Assembly: GCF_003314975.1 (NCBI RefSeq)
Contig: NZ_QNRF01000004.1
Span: forward strand, 248,001-312,000
DNA from: Marinomonas aquiplantarum
GTDB taxonomy: Bacteria > Pseudomonadota > Gammaproteobacteria > Pseudomonadales > Marinomonadaceae
Length of the DNA: 64,000 bases
Direction: 5' to 3'
The notes under the pieces were generated by a model that saw only the letters and a program-made list of their open reading frames with translations, was not told the DNA's origin and did no database searches. The stretch's first letter is position 1. Each line of letters starts with the position of its first letter. A program made the translations under genes and the position numbers. This document shows, piece after piece, positions 1 to 8,777 of this stretch.

Positions 1-1204
1 CGCGTTTGGGTCCGATCAGGCGGTGTCATTCATTAAGTTAATGTCGAATGACATTGGCAAGCTTAGCAGCGATATAGACAAGCTAGGCAACATAACCAGC
101 ATGCAAAAAGCCATTGATATGGCTAAGGCCATGCGTGATCCGTTTGCACAGGTGGCAGCGGGTATTCGAGGTGTATCTATCGCGGTTTGGCAAAAAGCAT
201 TACCGGCTATTAATCCATTTATTGATTCCATTACAAGCGCCACTTTGGTGATTGTGGAATGGACAGACAAATACCCACATCTAACTAAAGTCATTGGTTT
301 GGCGGCGACAGCATTCATTGGCTTTGTGGCCATCGCTGGCTTGATGAGTATTGCAATTGGTTTGGCCCGATATGCCATGGTAGGGCTGACGATGCGCTTT
401 ATCATCGTTAAGCCCATTGTTTGGGGGGCGCAATTAGTGATGAAGGTATGGACTGCCTCACTGTGGTTAGCAAGAACAGCCTTATTAGCATATGTGCTTT
501 ATGGTCCTGCGTTGGCCGGTGTTTTTATGGCTATGAAGACGGGAATACTAACAAGCTTGCCAGCTATTTGGGCGTTTACGGCGGCTTTATTGGCGAATCC
601 ATTAACTTGGGTCGTGGTGGGTGTTGTCGCATTGATTGCCGCGCTAGTTGCTTTGGTTGTTTATTGGGATGACGTGACTGCAACGGTTAAGCGTTTCTTT
701 TCTGGTATGTCGGCATTGGCCAATACTACGATATTTGAGCCCATTCAACAGTGGTGGGGAGATTTTCAAGTCTGGCTTGGTTCCGTGTCGTTCATGCCTG
801 AATGGGACTTACGGATTGATTTGTTCGAATCCATTAAGCAGTGGTGGGTCAATTTCAAAAACTGGTTAAACACCCTTGATCCGTTCGCATTTCTTGGTGA
901 CAAGGTGGATTGGCTGAAACAAAAGCTAAGTTGGATACCGGGTATTGATGTTGAAAACAGTACCTCACAAGAAGTGGTGTCGAAAGCCGTTAGTCACTCT
1001 GAAACAGTAAACAGCATGGTGTCTCTGCCAGGGACAGGTTCTAGCCAAAGCAGTGGGGAATCTGGCGGGTTGTTTCAATCCATTAGCAATATGTTTGGTG
1101 GTTCTAAGAAGTCGGTTCAAGTAGACAAGATAGAAGTAAACAACCATGGCCAAGGTGTGCGTGGTGACGAGCTTATGTATCAATTGGAAATGGAAGCGGG
1201 CTAA
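1..1204 (+). CDS. Phage tail tape measure protein, C-terminal part (cut by window edge)
   Basis: The frame is open from base 2, so the true start lies left of the window; the GTG at 23 is just an internal codon. About 400 residues are visible. They show a long hydrophobic stretch (visible residues about 95-150 and 185-215) typical of the membrane-inserting part of tape measure proteins. A Trp-rich segment with repeated QWW motifs and a polar Ser/Gly-rich tail follow. Tape measure proteins set tail length and help DNA through the host membrane. The stop overlaps the next start by one base (TAATG), and the downstream order of baseplate genes supports the call. The family is inferred from position and composition; no catalytic motif is expected. 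Confidence 0.75.
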   Translation, partial: AFGSDQAVSFIKLMSNDIGKLSSDIDKLGNITSMQKAIDMAKAMRDPFAQVAAGIRGVSIAVWQKALPAINPFIDSITSATLVIVEWTDKYPHLTKVIGLAATAFIGFVAIAGLMSIAIGLARYAMVGLTMRFIIVKPIVWGAQLVMKVWTASLWLARTALLAYVLYGPALAGVFMAMKTGILTSLPAIWAFTAALLANPLTWVVVGVVALIAALVALVVYWDDVTATVKRFFSGMSALANTTIFEPIQQWWGDFQVWLGSVSFMPEWDLRIDLFESIKQWWVNFKNWLNTLDPFAFLGDKVDWLKQKLSWIPGIDVENSTSQEVVSKAVSHSETVNSMVSLPGTGSSQSSGESGGLFQSISNMFGGSKKSVQVDKIEVNNHGQGVRGDELMYQLEMEAG

Positions 1205-1515
1205 TGGCGAGCATTGATTTATTAATCAAAGATGATGATTTGGATTTGTCCGCTATTGGCGAGCCGCTTTTGGTGTCGGGTGGGGATTGTGTCGCACAAG
1301 ACTTGCGCCACATGATCCGTGAAAAAGCCTATGCATTCAAACTGATTGGTGAACGCAACCCAACTACCATTTCCGCGCTATGCACAGACATTGAAATCCA
1401 AATGGAAAATGATGAGCGCGTTTACCCAGGTACAGCCAGTGTTGCATTAAATGGTGATTCGTTAATGTGTGAAGCGCAAACCGTCTTCGGTGAGCGCATT
1501 ACGGTGACGGTATGA
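1204..1515 (+). CDS. DUF2590-type phage baseplate/tail protein
   Basis: This 103-residue acidic protein sits between the tape measure and baseplate J genes, overlapping both neighbours (ATG inside TAATG; the next ATG starts 4 bases before its end). In P2/kappa-like marine prophages this slot is held by DUF2590 proteins. They may take the place of gpW/gp25, which joins the baseplate wedge to the sheath. Visible features are an LLIKDDDLDL opening and a conserved-looking RHMIREKAYAF stretch. The family assignment rests on memory of the family plus gene order, so the exact role is inferred. Confidence 0.6.
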   Translation: MASIDLLIKDDDLDLSAIGEPLLVSGGDCVAQDLRHMIREKAYAFKLIGERNPTTISALCTDIEIQMENDERVYPGTASVALNGDSLMCEAQTVFGERITVTV

Positions 1516-2666
1516 CAACTGACTTTGAGCAGGTATTGGTTGATAACGGAGTACCCACAACGGAACAGGCCATAACGGCAGAGTTTCGAACGGTTCTTTC
1601 TGAGTCGGGATCGACCATTGCTAACAACTCTGATTATTCACCATTTTGGCGGCTTATTTCTGCGATAGCCACAAAGCCTGTGCAGTCGCTTGTGCAATTA
1701 CTGATTAGAAATGTCATGCCGCAGTTTTTCTTAAAAACAGTGGGTGAATCCTTTATTGAGCTATGGGGAGATAGTTATAACTGCCCACGTAAGCAAGCCC
1801 AGTTTTTGAAAGGCCGCGTCGTATTTACGCGAAGTAATACGGCGGGAGCTTTCAATGTTCCGGCTGGTACCGTGATTTATACCGATTTAATCAATAACAC
1901 CATTTACAGGGTGATGACCGATGTAGATGCCGTATTTGAAGACGGTGAAGCGGGTTTGATTGTGTCCGTTACATCGGAAACGGCAGCAACGGCATATAAC
2001 CTAGAGCCAGGTTATTTTTCAAATTGTGATTTGGACGGAATCAGTGTTAACAACCCTGATAATTGGATTGATAAAGTCGGGGCGGATTTGGAAGACATTG
2101 AAGATTATCGGCCCCGTATTCGTAACGCATTCAATACGCTAAGTCATTACCACACGGACGGCGTTTATAAGTATTTGATTTCATCTTGGGTAGGAGTTAG
2201 TGAGCAAAATATCTGGTTTCAGCACGACGCACCACGAGGACCAGGTACCGCCAATGCTTACATATTGTTTGAGTTAAATGCGCCAGCGCAAAGCTACCTT
2301 GAAACCATTAACCGTCAGATTTCTACGGAAGGCTACCACGGCCATGGTGATGATTTAATCGCGTATGCCATGCCTGAAACTGAGCATGATTTAACGGCCA
2401 CAGTGTATTTTTCGGACACGTTATTAGATGAAGAAAAAGAAGCCAAAAAAACGGTGATTTACAACGCGATTTACGCGGCTTTTCGTGGGAATGCTGCCTA
2501 TCAGATGACGAAAACAGAGCCCTTTTCTCGCTTCTCATTTACCAATTTGGGTGGGGAGCTTTTTGATTTAGTAGAGGGCTTAGAAGATGTGGAATTTAGT
2601 CTTACCAGTATTGTGTCTGAGCTGGCCATTCCTCGTTTAAGTTCGCTAAGTGTGGTCGAGGGCTGA
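1512..2666 (+). CDS. Baseplate J/gp47-family protein
   Basis: This 384-residue protein has the length and architecture of gpJ/gp47 baseplate wedge proteins. The N-terminal helical region (about 1-95) contains the FxKTVGESFxELWG stretch. A beta-rich middle follows, including the AGTVIYTD motif common in this family (VPAGTVIYTDLINNTIYRV, about 117-135). The C-terminal half carries the GPGTANAYILFE and EGYHGHGDDL segments seen in many J proteins. It would form the baseplate wedge that triggers sheath contraction. It overlaps the DUF2590 gene by 4 bases and is followed 2 bases later by the tail protein I gene, so the genes are translationally coupled. Confidence 0.8.
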   Translation: MTTDFEQVLVDNGVPTTEQAITAEFRTVLSESGSTIANNSDYSPFWRLISAIATKPVQSLVQLLIRNVMPQFFLKTVGESFIELWGDSYNCPRKQAQFLKGRVVFTRSNTAGAFNVPAGTVIYTDLINNTIYRVMTDVDAVFEDGEAGLIVSVTSETAATAYNLEPGYFSNCDLDGISVNNPDNWIDKVGADLEDIEDYRPRIRNAFNTLSHYHTDGVYKYLISSWVGVSEQNIWFQHDAPRGPGTANAYILFELNAPAQSYLETINRQISTEGYHGHGDDLIAYAMPETEHDLTATVYFSDTLLDEEKEAKKTVIYNAIYAAFRGNAAYQMTKTEPFSRFSFTNLGGELFDLVEGLEDVEFSLTSIVSELAIPRLSSLSVVEG

Positions 2667-2668
2667 GC

Positions 2669-3277
2669 ATGGAAAAGTATTCGTTACCGGTTTGGATGCG
2701 ACAAGGCGAAAAAGCAAAAGCACTGAAAGCGGCGTTTGATGCATGGTGGGGCAAAGTTGAAAAGTGGCTACAGGTACCGCTCGATCAAATGGATGCGGAA
2801 ACGTGCCATTCAGCATTACTGAAGTATTTGGCTTTCCAAAAAGACGTAAAGCGTTTTTCGAATGAGCCTGAAGAGCTATTTAGAAAGCGAGTGAAATTTG
2901 CGGAACAAAACGCTATGGACGCAGGCTCAAAAGCGGGTTTTATCGCCATTTTTGAGCGTTTGGGAATCGGTTTTTTAGAGATGAAAGAAAGAGAAGATGC
3001 CGAAAGTTGGGATGTTATTTCTCTTCGTCTAAGTGATTCACAGATAGCAAGTAATATCGATTTGCTGAGCTACATCATTCAACAGTATGGGCGTACATGC
3101 CGCCGATATGAGTTGACAGTGCTAACACCGGTTGAGCTTGGCGTCAGTGTTATTGAGGTGGGGTATTCATGGCACCTTGATGTGGCTAAGCAAGTTGTTG
3201 AGCCGTGGGGAGCACAAGTGATTTTGAAGGATATTGATATTGGTCACTCATGGAACCTTGATGTGGCTAGTATCTGA
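2669..3277 (+). CDS. Phage tail protein I-like
   Basis: A 202-residue protein placed directly between baseplate J and the tail fibre, the position of gpI in P2-like phages. The N-terminal 110 residues are helical and charged, with a KWLQVPLDQMDAETC segment and a FRKRVKFAEQNAMDAGSKAGF stretch like gpI wedge proteins. The C-terminal part contains two similar short blocks, YSWHLDVAKQ (about 167) and HSWNLDVASI at the end, a small internal duplication. It is probably a baseplate wedge component linking J to the fibre. The call is by synteny and general resemblance. Confidence 0.65.
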   Translation: MEKYSLPVWMRQGEKAKALKAAFDAWWGKVEKWLQVPLDQMDAETCHSALLKYLAFQKDVKRFSNEPEELFRKRVKFAEQNAMDAGSKAGFIAIFERLGIGFLEMKEREDAESWDVISLRLSDSQIASNIDLLSYIIQQYGRTCRRYELTVLTPVELGVSVIEVGYSWHLDVAKQVVEPWGAQVILKDIDIGHSWNLDVASI

Positions 3278-3296
3278 TTAAAAAGAGAGAGTTGTT

Positions 3297-4877
3297 ATGG
3301 CATTTATTACGATTGATGGACAGAACCACATTGCCAAGAAACAGGGCGATAAAGAACAGCTAAACATTACTAGCTTTGTACTTGCGAACGTTCCGAATCT
3401 TGGTTCCGAACCTGCCACGCGAATAGAGACAATACCAAATAGCTATGTGGTTGATCAGTTACCAGTGACAAAGTCGGGTTATGTAAATCCGAATCAGGTG
3501 GTTTATTCACTCGTAATGGGATCAAACATTGGGAGCTATGAGTTTAACTGGGTGGGGTTAGTTGATGATGATGGCGTTTTAATAGCGGTCACTTATATCC
3601 CTTTAACCACAAAAACGAAAAATGATGGTGCAAAAGCAGGTAACACATTTACACGTAACTTTTTGATTTACTACACGGGGATTCAGCATACCACCTTAGT
3701 GAATGTGCCTGCCGAAACTTGGCAAATAGATTTTAGTACCAGATTAAGCGGCATCGACGAACGCGAACGCCTCTCCAATCTGGACATATATGGCCATGAA
3801 GGCTTTTTGGGCGACGGCTGGAAAGTAACCGGATCGGCAGGAACATATAACGTGGTTTCTGGTGTCGGCTACGTGGGCGGTATTCGCATCAAAAACGCAG
3901 AAGCACAAGAAATCACAACTACGACTTTCCCGAATGAAATTTGGTTAAACGTGAGTCTGCAGGGTGACATTTCAGACATGACCGCTGTGACTGAGTTTGT
4001 GATTGATACAGGACCGTTCGATGACTATGTCGATGCAAATAACTATGGTCATCACTTAGTAAAACTGGCAACACTAGATTCTAATGGTCGAGTGACTGAC
4101 AACCGTATTATCTATGAAAATGTTGCTCAGCATGAAGCGAAAGACGACCCTCACCATCAATATAAAGTGTATGCAGAAGAGCAAGCCAACAAAGCGCTTT
4201 TGGATGCTGCAGAAGACGCGAAAGCGAAAATGGAGCTATATGGATACGGAACATCTGGTTCCAGTTTGCCAAAGATTGAAGATTTTGACACGTTGTTAGT
4301 CGGTGATTTGGCGAATGGTCAAATATTAAGATTCGATCAGGGTTCTCTTAATGCGCCGGCTTCTGGTATTGGTGTGGTTAGTGTGAAAATGTATACATCG
4401 ACTGGGGGGAGCATTGAGTTAGATTATCATCAACTTAATCGTCGGTTTATAAGGTTTGTTACTTCTAATGTGTGGTCTAACTTTGTAGAGGTGATGACGA
4501 CAAAGGGTAAAGCGGAGCATGATGATGTTTCGAGTGGTTCGAATTCTAATTTGTATGTTACTCCAAAATCATTGTTTGATGCTGGGGTTAAATCTGAGCT
4601 AGGCGTAGAGCAAGATCTTAAATCAGTTAGCTATAGTTTAAATACTATATATCAAAATCTAGGTAAAAAAATGAAAGGTTTTTGGATATATTTTGAAACT
4701 ATTAGTACAGCAGTAAATGATGCTGTTGAGATCACAGAAGATCCAGACGATTCAGAAAGTTGGCATGCAGTGGCTAGGCGTAGTCAGAACTCAGAACTAA
4801 ATACACTAATTGTTATTCCTGTTGGTTATTTCTTTCGAATAAAGACGGCATATAAATCAATTTCGGAGATTTCGTAA
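3297..4877 (+). CDS. Tail fibre protein (N-terminal tail-collar fibre domain)
   Basis: A 526-residue protein with RBS AGAGAG just upstream. Residues 1-165 match the N-terminal tail-collar/DUF3751 fibre-attachment domain that docks fibres to the baseplate (MAFITIDGQNHIAKKQG opening, VGLVDDDGVLIAV block). The middle (about 190-300) holds repeated beta segments, then a helical AEEQANKALLDAAEDAKAK linker. The last 170 residues look like a receptor-binding tip and are visibly more AT-rich, with different codon use, suggesting a swapped host-range module. The stop overlaps the ATG of the next gene by one base, typical of a fibre followed by its assembly chaperone. Confidence 0.8.
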   Translation: MAFITIDGQNHIAKKQGDKEQLNITSFVLANVPNLGSEPATRIETIPNSYVVDQLPVTKSGYVNPNQVVYSLVMGSNIGSYEFNWVGLVDDDGVLIAVTYIPLTTKTKNDGAKAGNTFTRNFLIYYTGIQHTTLVNVPAETWQIDFSTRLSGIDERERLSNLDIYGHEGFLGDGWKVTGSAGTYNVVSGVGYVGGIRIKNAEAQEITTTTFPNEIWLNVSLQGDISDMTAVTEFVIDTGPFDDYVDANNYGHHLVKLATLDSNGRVTDNRIIYENVAQHEAKDDPHHQYKVYAEEQANKALLDAAEDAKAKMELYGYGTSGSSLPKIEDFDTLLVGDLANGQILRFDQGSLNAPASGIGVVSVKMYTSTGGSIELDYHQLNRRFIRFVTSNVWSNFVEVMTTKGKAEHDDVSSGSNSNLYVTPKSLFDAGVKSELGVEQDLKSVSYSLNTIYQNLGKKMKGFWIYFETISTAVNDAVEITEDPDDSESWHAVARRSQNSELNTLIVIPVGYFFRIKTAYKSISEIS

Positions 4878-5452
4878 TGGAGTATAGATTTTTTAAAAGT
4901 GCGAATGGAGATATATATTCATATGAAAAAGGTGTTCTGACAGTAGGGGAAAGAGAGGATGCTATAGCTTCATTAGAATTGACTATTGCGCAAAGTGATG
5001 AGTCAAAAAAGTTGAAATTGGCTAAAGCAGCATTAAATGAATCTAGTGATGCTGATTATTTGGAAAAGTTAGAGCGAGTAGCGGCAGCGGAGTTGTTGCT
5101 GAATTCTAAGCCTGAATTAGTAGAGTTAGAGCAAGTAATGTCTTCTAAATGTGTTAAGTCAGGTTTGGTTGAGCTATCTGAAATGGAGTTAATCTCTCAT
5201 CTGAATTCGTCAAAAACGGTCGATGATCAAATATCACTAGCAAACACGGAATGTACACGACGCATTAATGAACATTGGAACCAAGTCGGTCAAATTAATG
5301 CTTCACTTGGTATCTATGGTGAAGAAGACACAGCCGCATGCGCTGCATGGATTTCAGCAAATCGTGAAGCATTAATCGCATTGTTAGACCGTGATGATCT
5401 TACTGAAATCGATGTATCAGACGATCAATACTGGCCGAGTTTTGAAGGCTAG
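4877..5452 (+). CDS. Probable tail fibre assembly/chaperone protein
   Basis: A 191-residue acidic protein immediately after the fibre gene (1-base overlap). The opening MEYRFFKSANGDIYSY resembles the start of many phage fibre-assembly proteins, which read position-specific residues of the fibre tip. Residues 25-120 are helical and Leu/Glu-rich, likely coiled coil. The C-terminal part (about 125-190) has a WNQVGQINASLGIYG stretch. The first two thirds share the AT-rich composition of the fibre tip, so tip and chaperone probably moved together. The function is inferred from position; no enzyme motif is visible. Confidence 0.5.
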   Translation: MEYRFFKSANGDIYSYEKGVLTVGEREDAIASLELTIAQSDESKKLKLAKAALNESSDADYLEKLERVAAAELLLNSKPELVELEQVMSSKCVKSGLVELSEMELISHLNSSKTVDDQISLANTECTRRINEHWNQVGQINASLGIYGEEDTAACAAWISANREALIALLDRDDLTEIDVSDDQYWPSFEG

Positions 5453-5457
5453 AGTGA

Positions 5458-6015
5458 ATGATCATCCTTTCCTTAAATGGTACCCAAATTAAAGGTTATG
5501 GAATTAAGGTAGATTGTGAGTTCAGTCTGCCTGAATCCGATTTATCTGGAAAAAGCTCTTCTACAGCGACAGCCGAAGAAGGCGAGAAAGCATGCCGTTT
5601 GCGAGTATCGCTTAATATCAAGTATTCCGATGCCGACGACCTAAAAACTATTAAGTTACTCAGCATGGATAAAGACAACGACACAGGCACCAGAAAAATC
5701 TACAACATAGATAATCAGACCGCTAAAGCGTTTGCTATCAGACAAGTTAAGTTCTCAGACAAATTAACAGCAAGAGAGCTTGATGATGCTCAAGCCTGGT
5801 TAGTGTCCTTTGTGCTGATTGAGCATCAATCCATTTCCGAAAAAGTGGAATCGCTAAAAATCAAAGAGAATGAGCCAAAAGCGGTACCTGCAGATGAAAA
5901 GGTAATTTCAGAAGAAGCCAGTGCCACAACATCACAACCCACTTGGATAGAAAATGTTTTTGCATACCTAGACGAACAGTTAGCCGGCGAGGACTCGGCA
6001 ACAGATGAAGTATGA
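5458..6015 (+). CDS. Phage baseplate complex protein (unnamed family)
   Basis: A 185-residue protein with a beta-rich first 125 residues (MIILSLNGTQIKGYGIKV opening) and an acidic, Glu/Ala-rich, probably disordered tail. It overlaps the gpD-like gene by 11 bases and belongs to the same operon. Similar short proteins precede the hub gene in kappa-like prophages and are annotated only as baseplate complex proteins. They may act as a LysM-like or tube-hub adaptor, but no LysM or peptidase motif can be pointed to here. Confidence 0.45.
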   Translation: MIILSLNGTQIKGYGIKVDCEFSLPESDLSGKSSSTATAEEGEKACRLRVSLNIKYSDADDLKTIKLLSMDKDNDTGTRKIYNIDNQTAKAFAIRQVKFSDKLTARELDDAQAWLVSFVLIEHQSISEKVESLKIKENEPKAVPADEKVISEEASATTSQPTWIENVFAYLDEQLAGEDSATDEV

Positions 6016-6688
6016 GTACACTCTCAAAATCAATGGTGAAGCTTCAGGACTAATAGCTCATGATATCGTATTAGATTCTGGCATACCTGGTCGTGCTACC
6101 TTCACAATAAACGCAACCGATTCACCAAGTGGCATCGTACTATTTTCATTTAAAGTGAATAACGACCAGCAGCACAATCATTTCTATGGCTATATTGAAC
6201 GAGCAACCAAAATCAGCAATGGTGTTTGGTCGATCTTTTGTCGTGAAAAAGCCAACGCCCTTGAACAGAGGGTACCACTATCACTTCGCAATAAAACACT
6301 AAAAGAAATACTGGATGAAGTGAAAAAGATCACGGGGGTTGGTTTCACAATTCCACAAGCAGACTACACAACCAAAGCCATTCCTTATTGCTTCAATACA
6401 GGGAATGGTTTTCACCTTCTGCAATCATTGGGCAACATGCTTGAGATTAAAGATTATCTTTGGCAACAGAGAAGGGATGGACTCATTTTTGTTGGCTCAT
6501 GGTCCGATGGCCATTGGCCAAAGCAGCCAATTAACATTGCCAATAGCTTGTTTGACAAACAAAGCCCAAACCAAAGTGCTGAGATAATGGCAATACCAGG
6601 CCTAAGGCCAAACTTCATATTGAACGGGACCAGATTAAAAAGCATTCGCATGATAGACGCAAAAATGGTGGCTTCATGGAAAAAGTGA
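6005..6688 (+). CDS. Phage late control D-like baseplate hub protein
   Basis: A 227-residue protein resembling the gpD/gp27-type hub. Beta-rich domains carry DIVLDSGIPGRATFTIN and a YGYIERATKISNGVWSIFCRE block. A NKTLKEILDEVKKITGVGF segment follows, then a FHLLQSLGNMLEIKDYLWQQ stretch typical of late control D proteins, where a short tail-hub fold ends in a W-rich region. It is shorter than P2 gpD (about 390 residues). It would form the trimeric hub carrying the spike encoded next door, whose start it overlaps by 13 bases. Confidence 0.7.
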   Translation: MKYEYTLKINGEASGLIAHDIVLDSGIPGRATFTINATDSPSGIVLFSFKVNNDQQHNHFYGYIERATKISNGVWSIFCREKANALEQRVPLSLRNKTLKEILDEVKKITGVGFTIPQADYTTKAIPYCFNTGNGFHLLQSLGNMLEIKDYLWQQRRDGLIFVGSWSDGHWPKQPINIANSLFDKQSPNQSAEIMAIPGLRPNFILNGTRLKSIRMIDAKMVASWKK

Positions 6689-7416
6689 TCGAACGTGTTT
6701 TAATGCGTAAATACCCAGAACTGAAAAGTGGTTGGCACTTGCCAATGTGGGCAAAAGTGACAGACATACAAAAGCCACTTACCGGACAAACTGCAACGGA
6801 AGAAGAGCCAATATACACAGTATCGGTTCAACTACTGAAAGAGAGCGGGGAAGAAGACAAAGACGTTCCAGTAATGGAAGACGTTCTGTTACCAGTTCCA
6901 GCCGGCGGTGAACAACGTGGCTTCTGGTCAAAGCCAAGTAAGGGAACCATTGTTGAATTGGCCTTTGCTTATGGATCACCAGCACACCCATTCATTCGTT
7001 CCATATTGCCACATGGTTTAAAGCTGCCAAACATAGCCGAGACGGATCAACGCTGGCAACAATCCGAAACCGGATACATGCAAGTGAATAAGGACAACGA
7101 GTGGGAAACCAAAGGAAAGAATAGCCTGACCGAGATTGAACAAGACCTAAAGTTCAAGGCAGGGCAACTAGCCGAAGTCATTGCCACCAAACACCATGCG
7201 GGTGACGACACAACAAACATTTATAGTTTGCTCCACGACCTCATGAACACCGTGGCAGACCTCGCCAAAATTGCAGGAACACACAACCACTCATACACGT
7301 GGAGCGATCCAGGTGGCGCGGCAACCACATCACCGCCTATGAACACATCCAGCTACACACAAAAAAGCGCGGAAGCCACAGAACAAGCGGCCAAGCTGCA
7401 ACCACTACTCAAATAA
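6676..7416 (+). CDS. Baseplate spike protein, gpV-like
   Basis: A 246-residue protein, the last gene of the tail operon. Residues about 20-115 fit an OB-fold (gp5/gpV N-terminal domain) with the LLPVPAGGEQRGFWSKPSKG and AFAYGSPAHPFIRS blocks. The rest contains a short beta-helix-like stretch and an HNH triad (His203, Asn204, His205). In P2 gpV and phi92 gp138 an HxH motif near the apex binds iron. The protein is the membrane-piercing tip of the contractile tail. A strong terminator follows 19 bases after the stop. Confidence 0.7.
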   Translation: MEKVIERVLMRKYPELKSGWHLPMWAKVTDIQKPLTGQTATEEEPIYTVSVQLLKESGEEDKDVPVMEDVLLPVPAGGEQRGFWSKPSKGTIVELAFAYGSPAHPFIRSILPHGLKLPNIAETDQRWQQSETGYMQVNKDNEWETKGKNSLTEIEQDLKFKAGQLAEVIATKHHAGDDTTNIYSLLHDLMNTVADLAKIAGTHNHSYTWSDPGGAATTSPPMNTSSYTQKSAEATEQAAKLQPLLK

Positions 7417-7435
7417 AAACCACATCAACAAACAC

Positions 7436-7460
7436 AAAAGGGCGCATATAGCGCCCTTTT
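7436..7460 (+). terminator. Intrinsic terminator of the phage tail operon
   Basis: A perfect 10-bp stem (AAAAGGGCGC / GCGCCCTTTT) with a 5-base ATATA loop ends in a T-run. It lies 19 bases after the spike gene stop. The arms are A/T-flanked on both sides, so it could act in both directions. Confidence 0.9.
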
Positions 7461-7829
7461 TAATGCCTGAAATCCTTCATGGCGCCACATATCCCAGCCC
7501 CAAAAAGCACTCCTCCCCACGCCTGCGCGCTTTACGCTTTTTTGGATTTCTGCAATTCTAAAAGTGCAATAACATGCCGTCATAGCCTATACACACTGTG
7601 TCTCTATAAAAAATGAAATTGCAGTAAACTGAAATGAAATGCAATTTATGAGGCATTTAAAAAAGCTTTTCAAATCACTGTAGGCCTTTAAATTTGAGAG
7701 GTTAGCAATTATTTCTTAATAAGACTCTAAACCAAAACCTTTTTCTTAGTGGCTAGGTAAGTACTGATTGTATAAGGTGTGTAATAATCATGCGTCATTC
7801 CAAATGAGTTGTGATTAAGGAGTAGTACT
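7461..7829. other. Non-coding junction between phage module and accessory genes
   Basis: No convincing gene is seen. There is an 8-bp inverted repeat AAATTGCA (7616-7623) / TGCAATTT (7640-7647), which could be an operator or recombinase site. A 13-base motif AAAAGTGCAATAA (7560-7572) recurs at 10276-10288 just after the tyrosine recombinase gene. A promoter for the 7830 gene is expected here, but no clear -35/-10 pair stands out. Confidence 0.5.
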
Positions 7830-8111
7830 ATGTTAGATGAAATGTCAACGGAAGAGAAAAGAGCAGAACTCAAAATAGAAATATTTGATGAAGCAATAGA
7901 ATCTATGGAGAAGTATGGGCGTTATTGGAATGGTTACATATCTAGGACGCTTCGTTTCACATTAGTTGACATGCTTGAAGAAGCTGGTTTTGAGAATGTA
8001 CAAGTGCAAGAAATAGCGCCAGATTGGGAGCATGTATTCTATTTACCTGAGCATCATTCCTTGGTTGATAGCATAGCTCAGAAGAGAGGCAATGGTATAA
8101 AAATAGTATAG
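7830..8111 (+). CDS. Hypothetical small acidic protein
   Basis: 93 residues, preceded by a good RBS (AAGGAG about 7 bases before the ATG), which supports it as a real gene. It is mostly helical and acidic in the N-terminal half (EEKRAELKIEIFDEAIESMEKYG), with a RTLRFTLVDMLEEAGFENVQVQE middle and a EHVFYLPEHHSLVD segment. No family is recognised. It stands alone, closed by a terminator at 8191, in the accessory zone after the phage tail operon, so it may be a phage moron or island gene. Confidence 0.6.
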   Translation: MLDEMSTEEKRAELKIEIFDEAIESMEKYGRYWNGYISRTLRFTLVDMLEEAGFENVQVQEIAPDWEHVFYLPEHHSLVDSIAQKRGNGIKIV

Positions 8112-8189
8112 AATTAAAACGATAGCACCGAATTGACACCTATTTTGTTTTATATTATTGAAATTTATAAGAAAGTTTATTCCGGTCCC

Positions 8190-8215
8190 GGGCACCATTT
8201 ATGGTGCCTTTTTTT
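8190..8215 (+). terminator. Terminator hairpin that is also a repeated island element (copy 1)
   Basis: GGCACCA / TGGTGCC (7-bp stem, 4-base loop) followed by seven T's makes an intrinsic terminator 79 bases after the 7830 gene. The same 25 bases (GGGCACCATTTATGGTGCC plus six T's) recur exactly at 16936-16960, and GGGCACCA alone recurs at 13880-13887. The element is therefore both a terminator and a candidate island boundary. Confidence 0.75.
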
Positions 8216-8472
8216 ATGCCCATTAGATACCTACCTTCGAATCCAATTTCTCAAAGAATCTCAGTAATAAAGTCCTAAAACTCCTAGTTTTCATTAGTTG
8301 ATAGCTAATGCGGTACTCTGTATTTATCTTCCCAACCCTCAACGCATTGCCTTATATCGTCTGAATTTAAATAAAAGCTCATCATGCTTGTAATGTTAAG
8401 CCGTTCAGTGCTTTTACATCCCTTGCGCAGAAGGATGAAGGTGAGTGTCTTAGTCGTCTAGGATATGTGAAA
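8216..8472. other. Gene-poor stretch upstream of parDE
   Basis: No ORF with a believable RBS was seen on either strand. The sequence is AT-rich and unstructured apart from the terminator just before it. It probably holds remnants of a decayed gene plus the upstream part of the parDE control region. Confidence 0.4.
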
Positions 8473-8498
8473 TTGACAAAATTACTAAATATTAGTAG
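8473..8498 (+). promoter_or_regulatory. Putative parDE promoter and autoregulatory operator
   Basis: A perfect TTGACA (8473-8478) is followed by a small inverted repeat TACTAA / TTAGTA around 8483-8497, about 28 bases before the parD start. ParD-type antitoxins usually repress their own operon at such palindromes. The -10 element is weak (TAGTTT at about 17-bp spacing), so the promoter call is tentative. Confidence 0.4.
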
Positions 8499-8525
8499 TT
8501 TTAAGGCTAAAGAGAGGGCTTTATT

Positions 8526-8777
8526 ATGGCAACGACCAGTATTGATTTGGGTGAGCATTTCACCAATTTTCTATCCGATTTAAAGGAAACAGGGCGTTAT
8601 CGCAATGCTAGTGAAGCAGTGCGGGCAGGCCTTCGTCTCTTGGAGGAGCAAGAAGCCGAATATCGCACTAAGCTTGAGACCTTGCGCCAAGCTCTGCAAG
8701 CTGGAGAAGATAGCGGCGAGAGTACACTTACACACGCACAGATTATTGCCAAAGCCAAAGCTGAGCTAAATGGCTGA
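8526..8777 (+). CDS. parD: ParD-family (CC2985 type) antitoxin
   Basis: 83 residues with the ribbon-helix-helix N-terminus of ParD antitoxins (TSIDLGEHFTNFLSDL, then GRYRNASEAVRAGLRLLEE, about 25-43). The C-terminal tail is flexible and Ala/Gln/Glu-rich and would wrap the toxin. RBS AGAGAGG precedes the ATG. It overlaps the parE start by 8 bases, the usual antitoxin-first order with coupled translation. Autorepression with ParE is expected from the family. Confidence 0.92.
   Translation: MATTSIDLGEHFTNFLSDLKETGRYRNASEAVRAGLRLLEEQEAEYRTKLETLRQALQAGEDSGESTLTHAQIIAKAKAELNG

Noticed and set aside
421-672. Overlapping plus-strand ORF in the tape measure gene
   Set aside because: Shadow frame of a long, coherent phage protein; Gly/Cys-rich nonsense composition.
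8165-8197. tRNA 3' end ending in CACCA before copy 1 of the repeat
   Set aside because: No matching T-stem or acceptor 5' half is present; the sequence is fully explained by the terminator hairpin.
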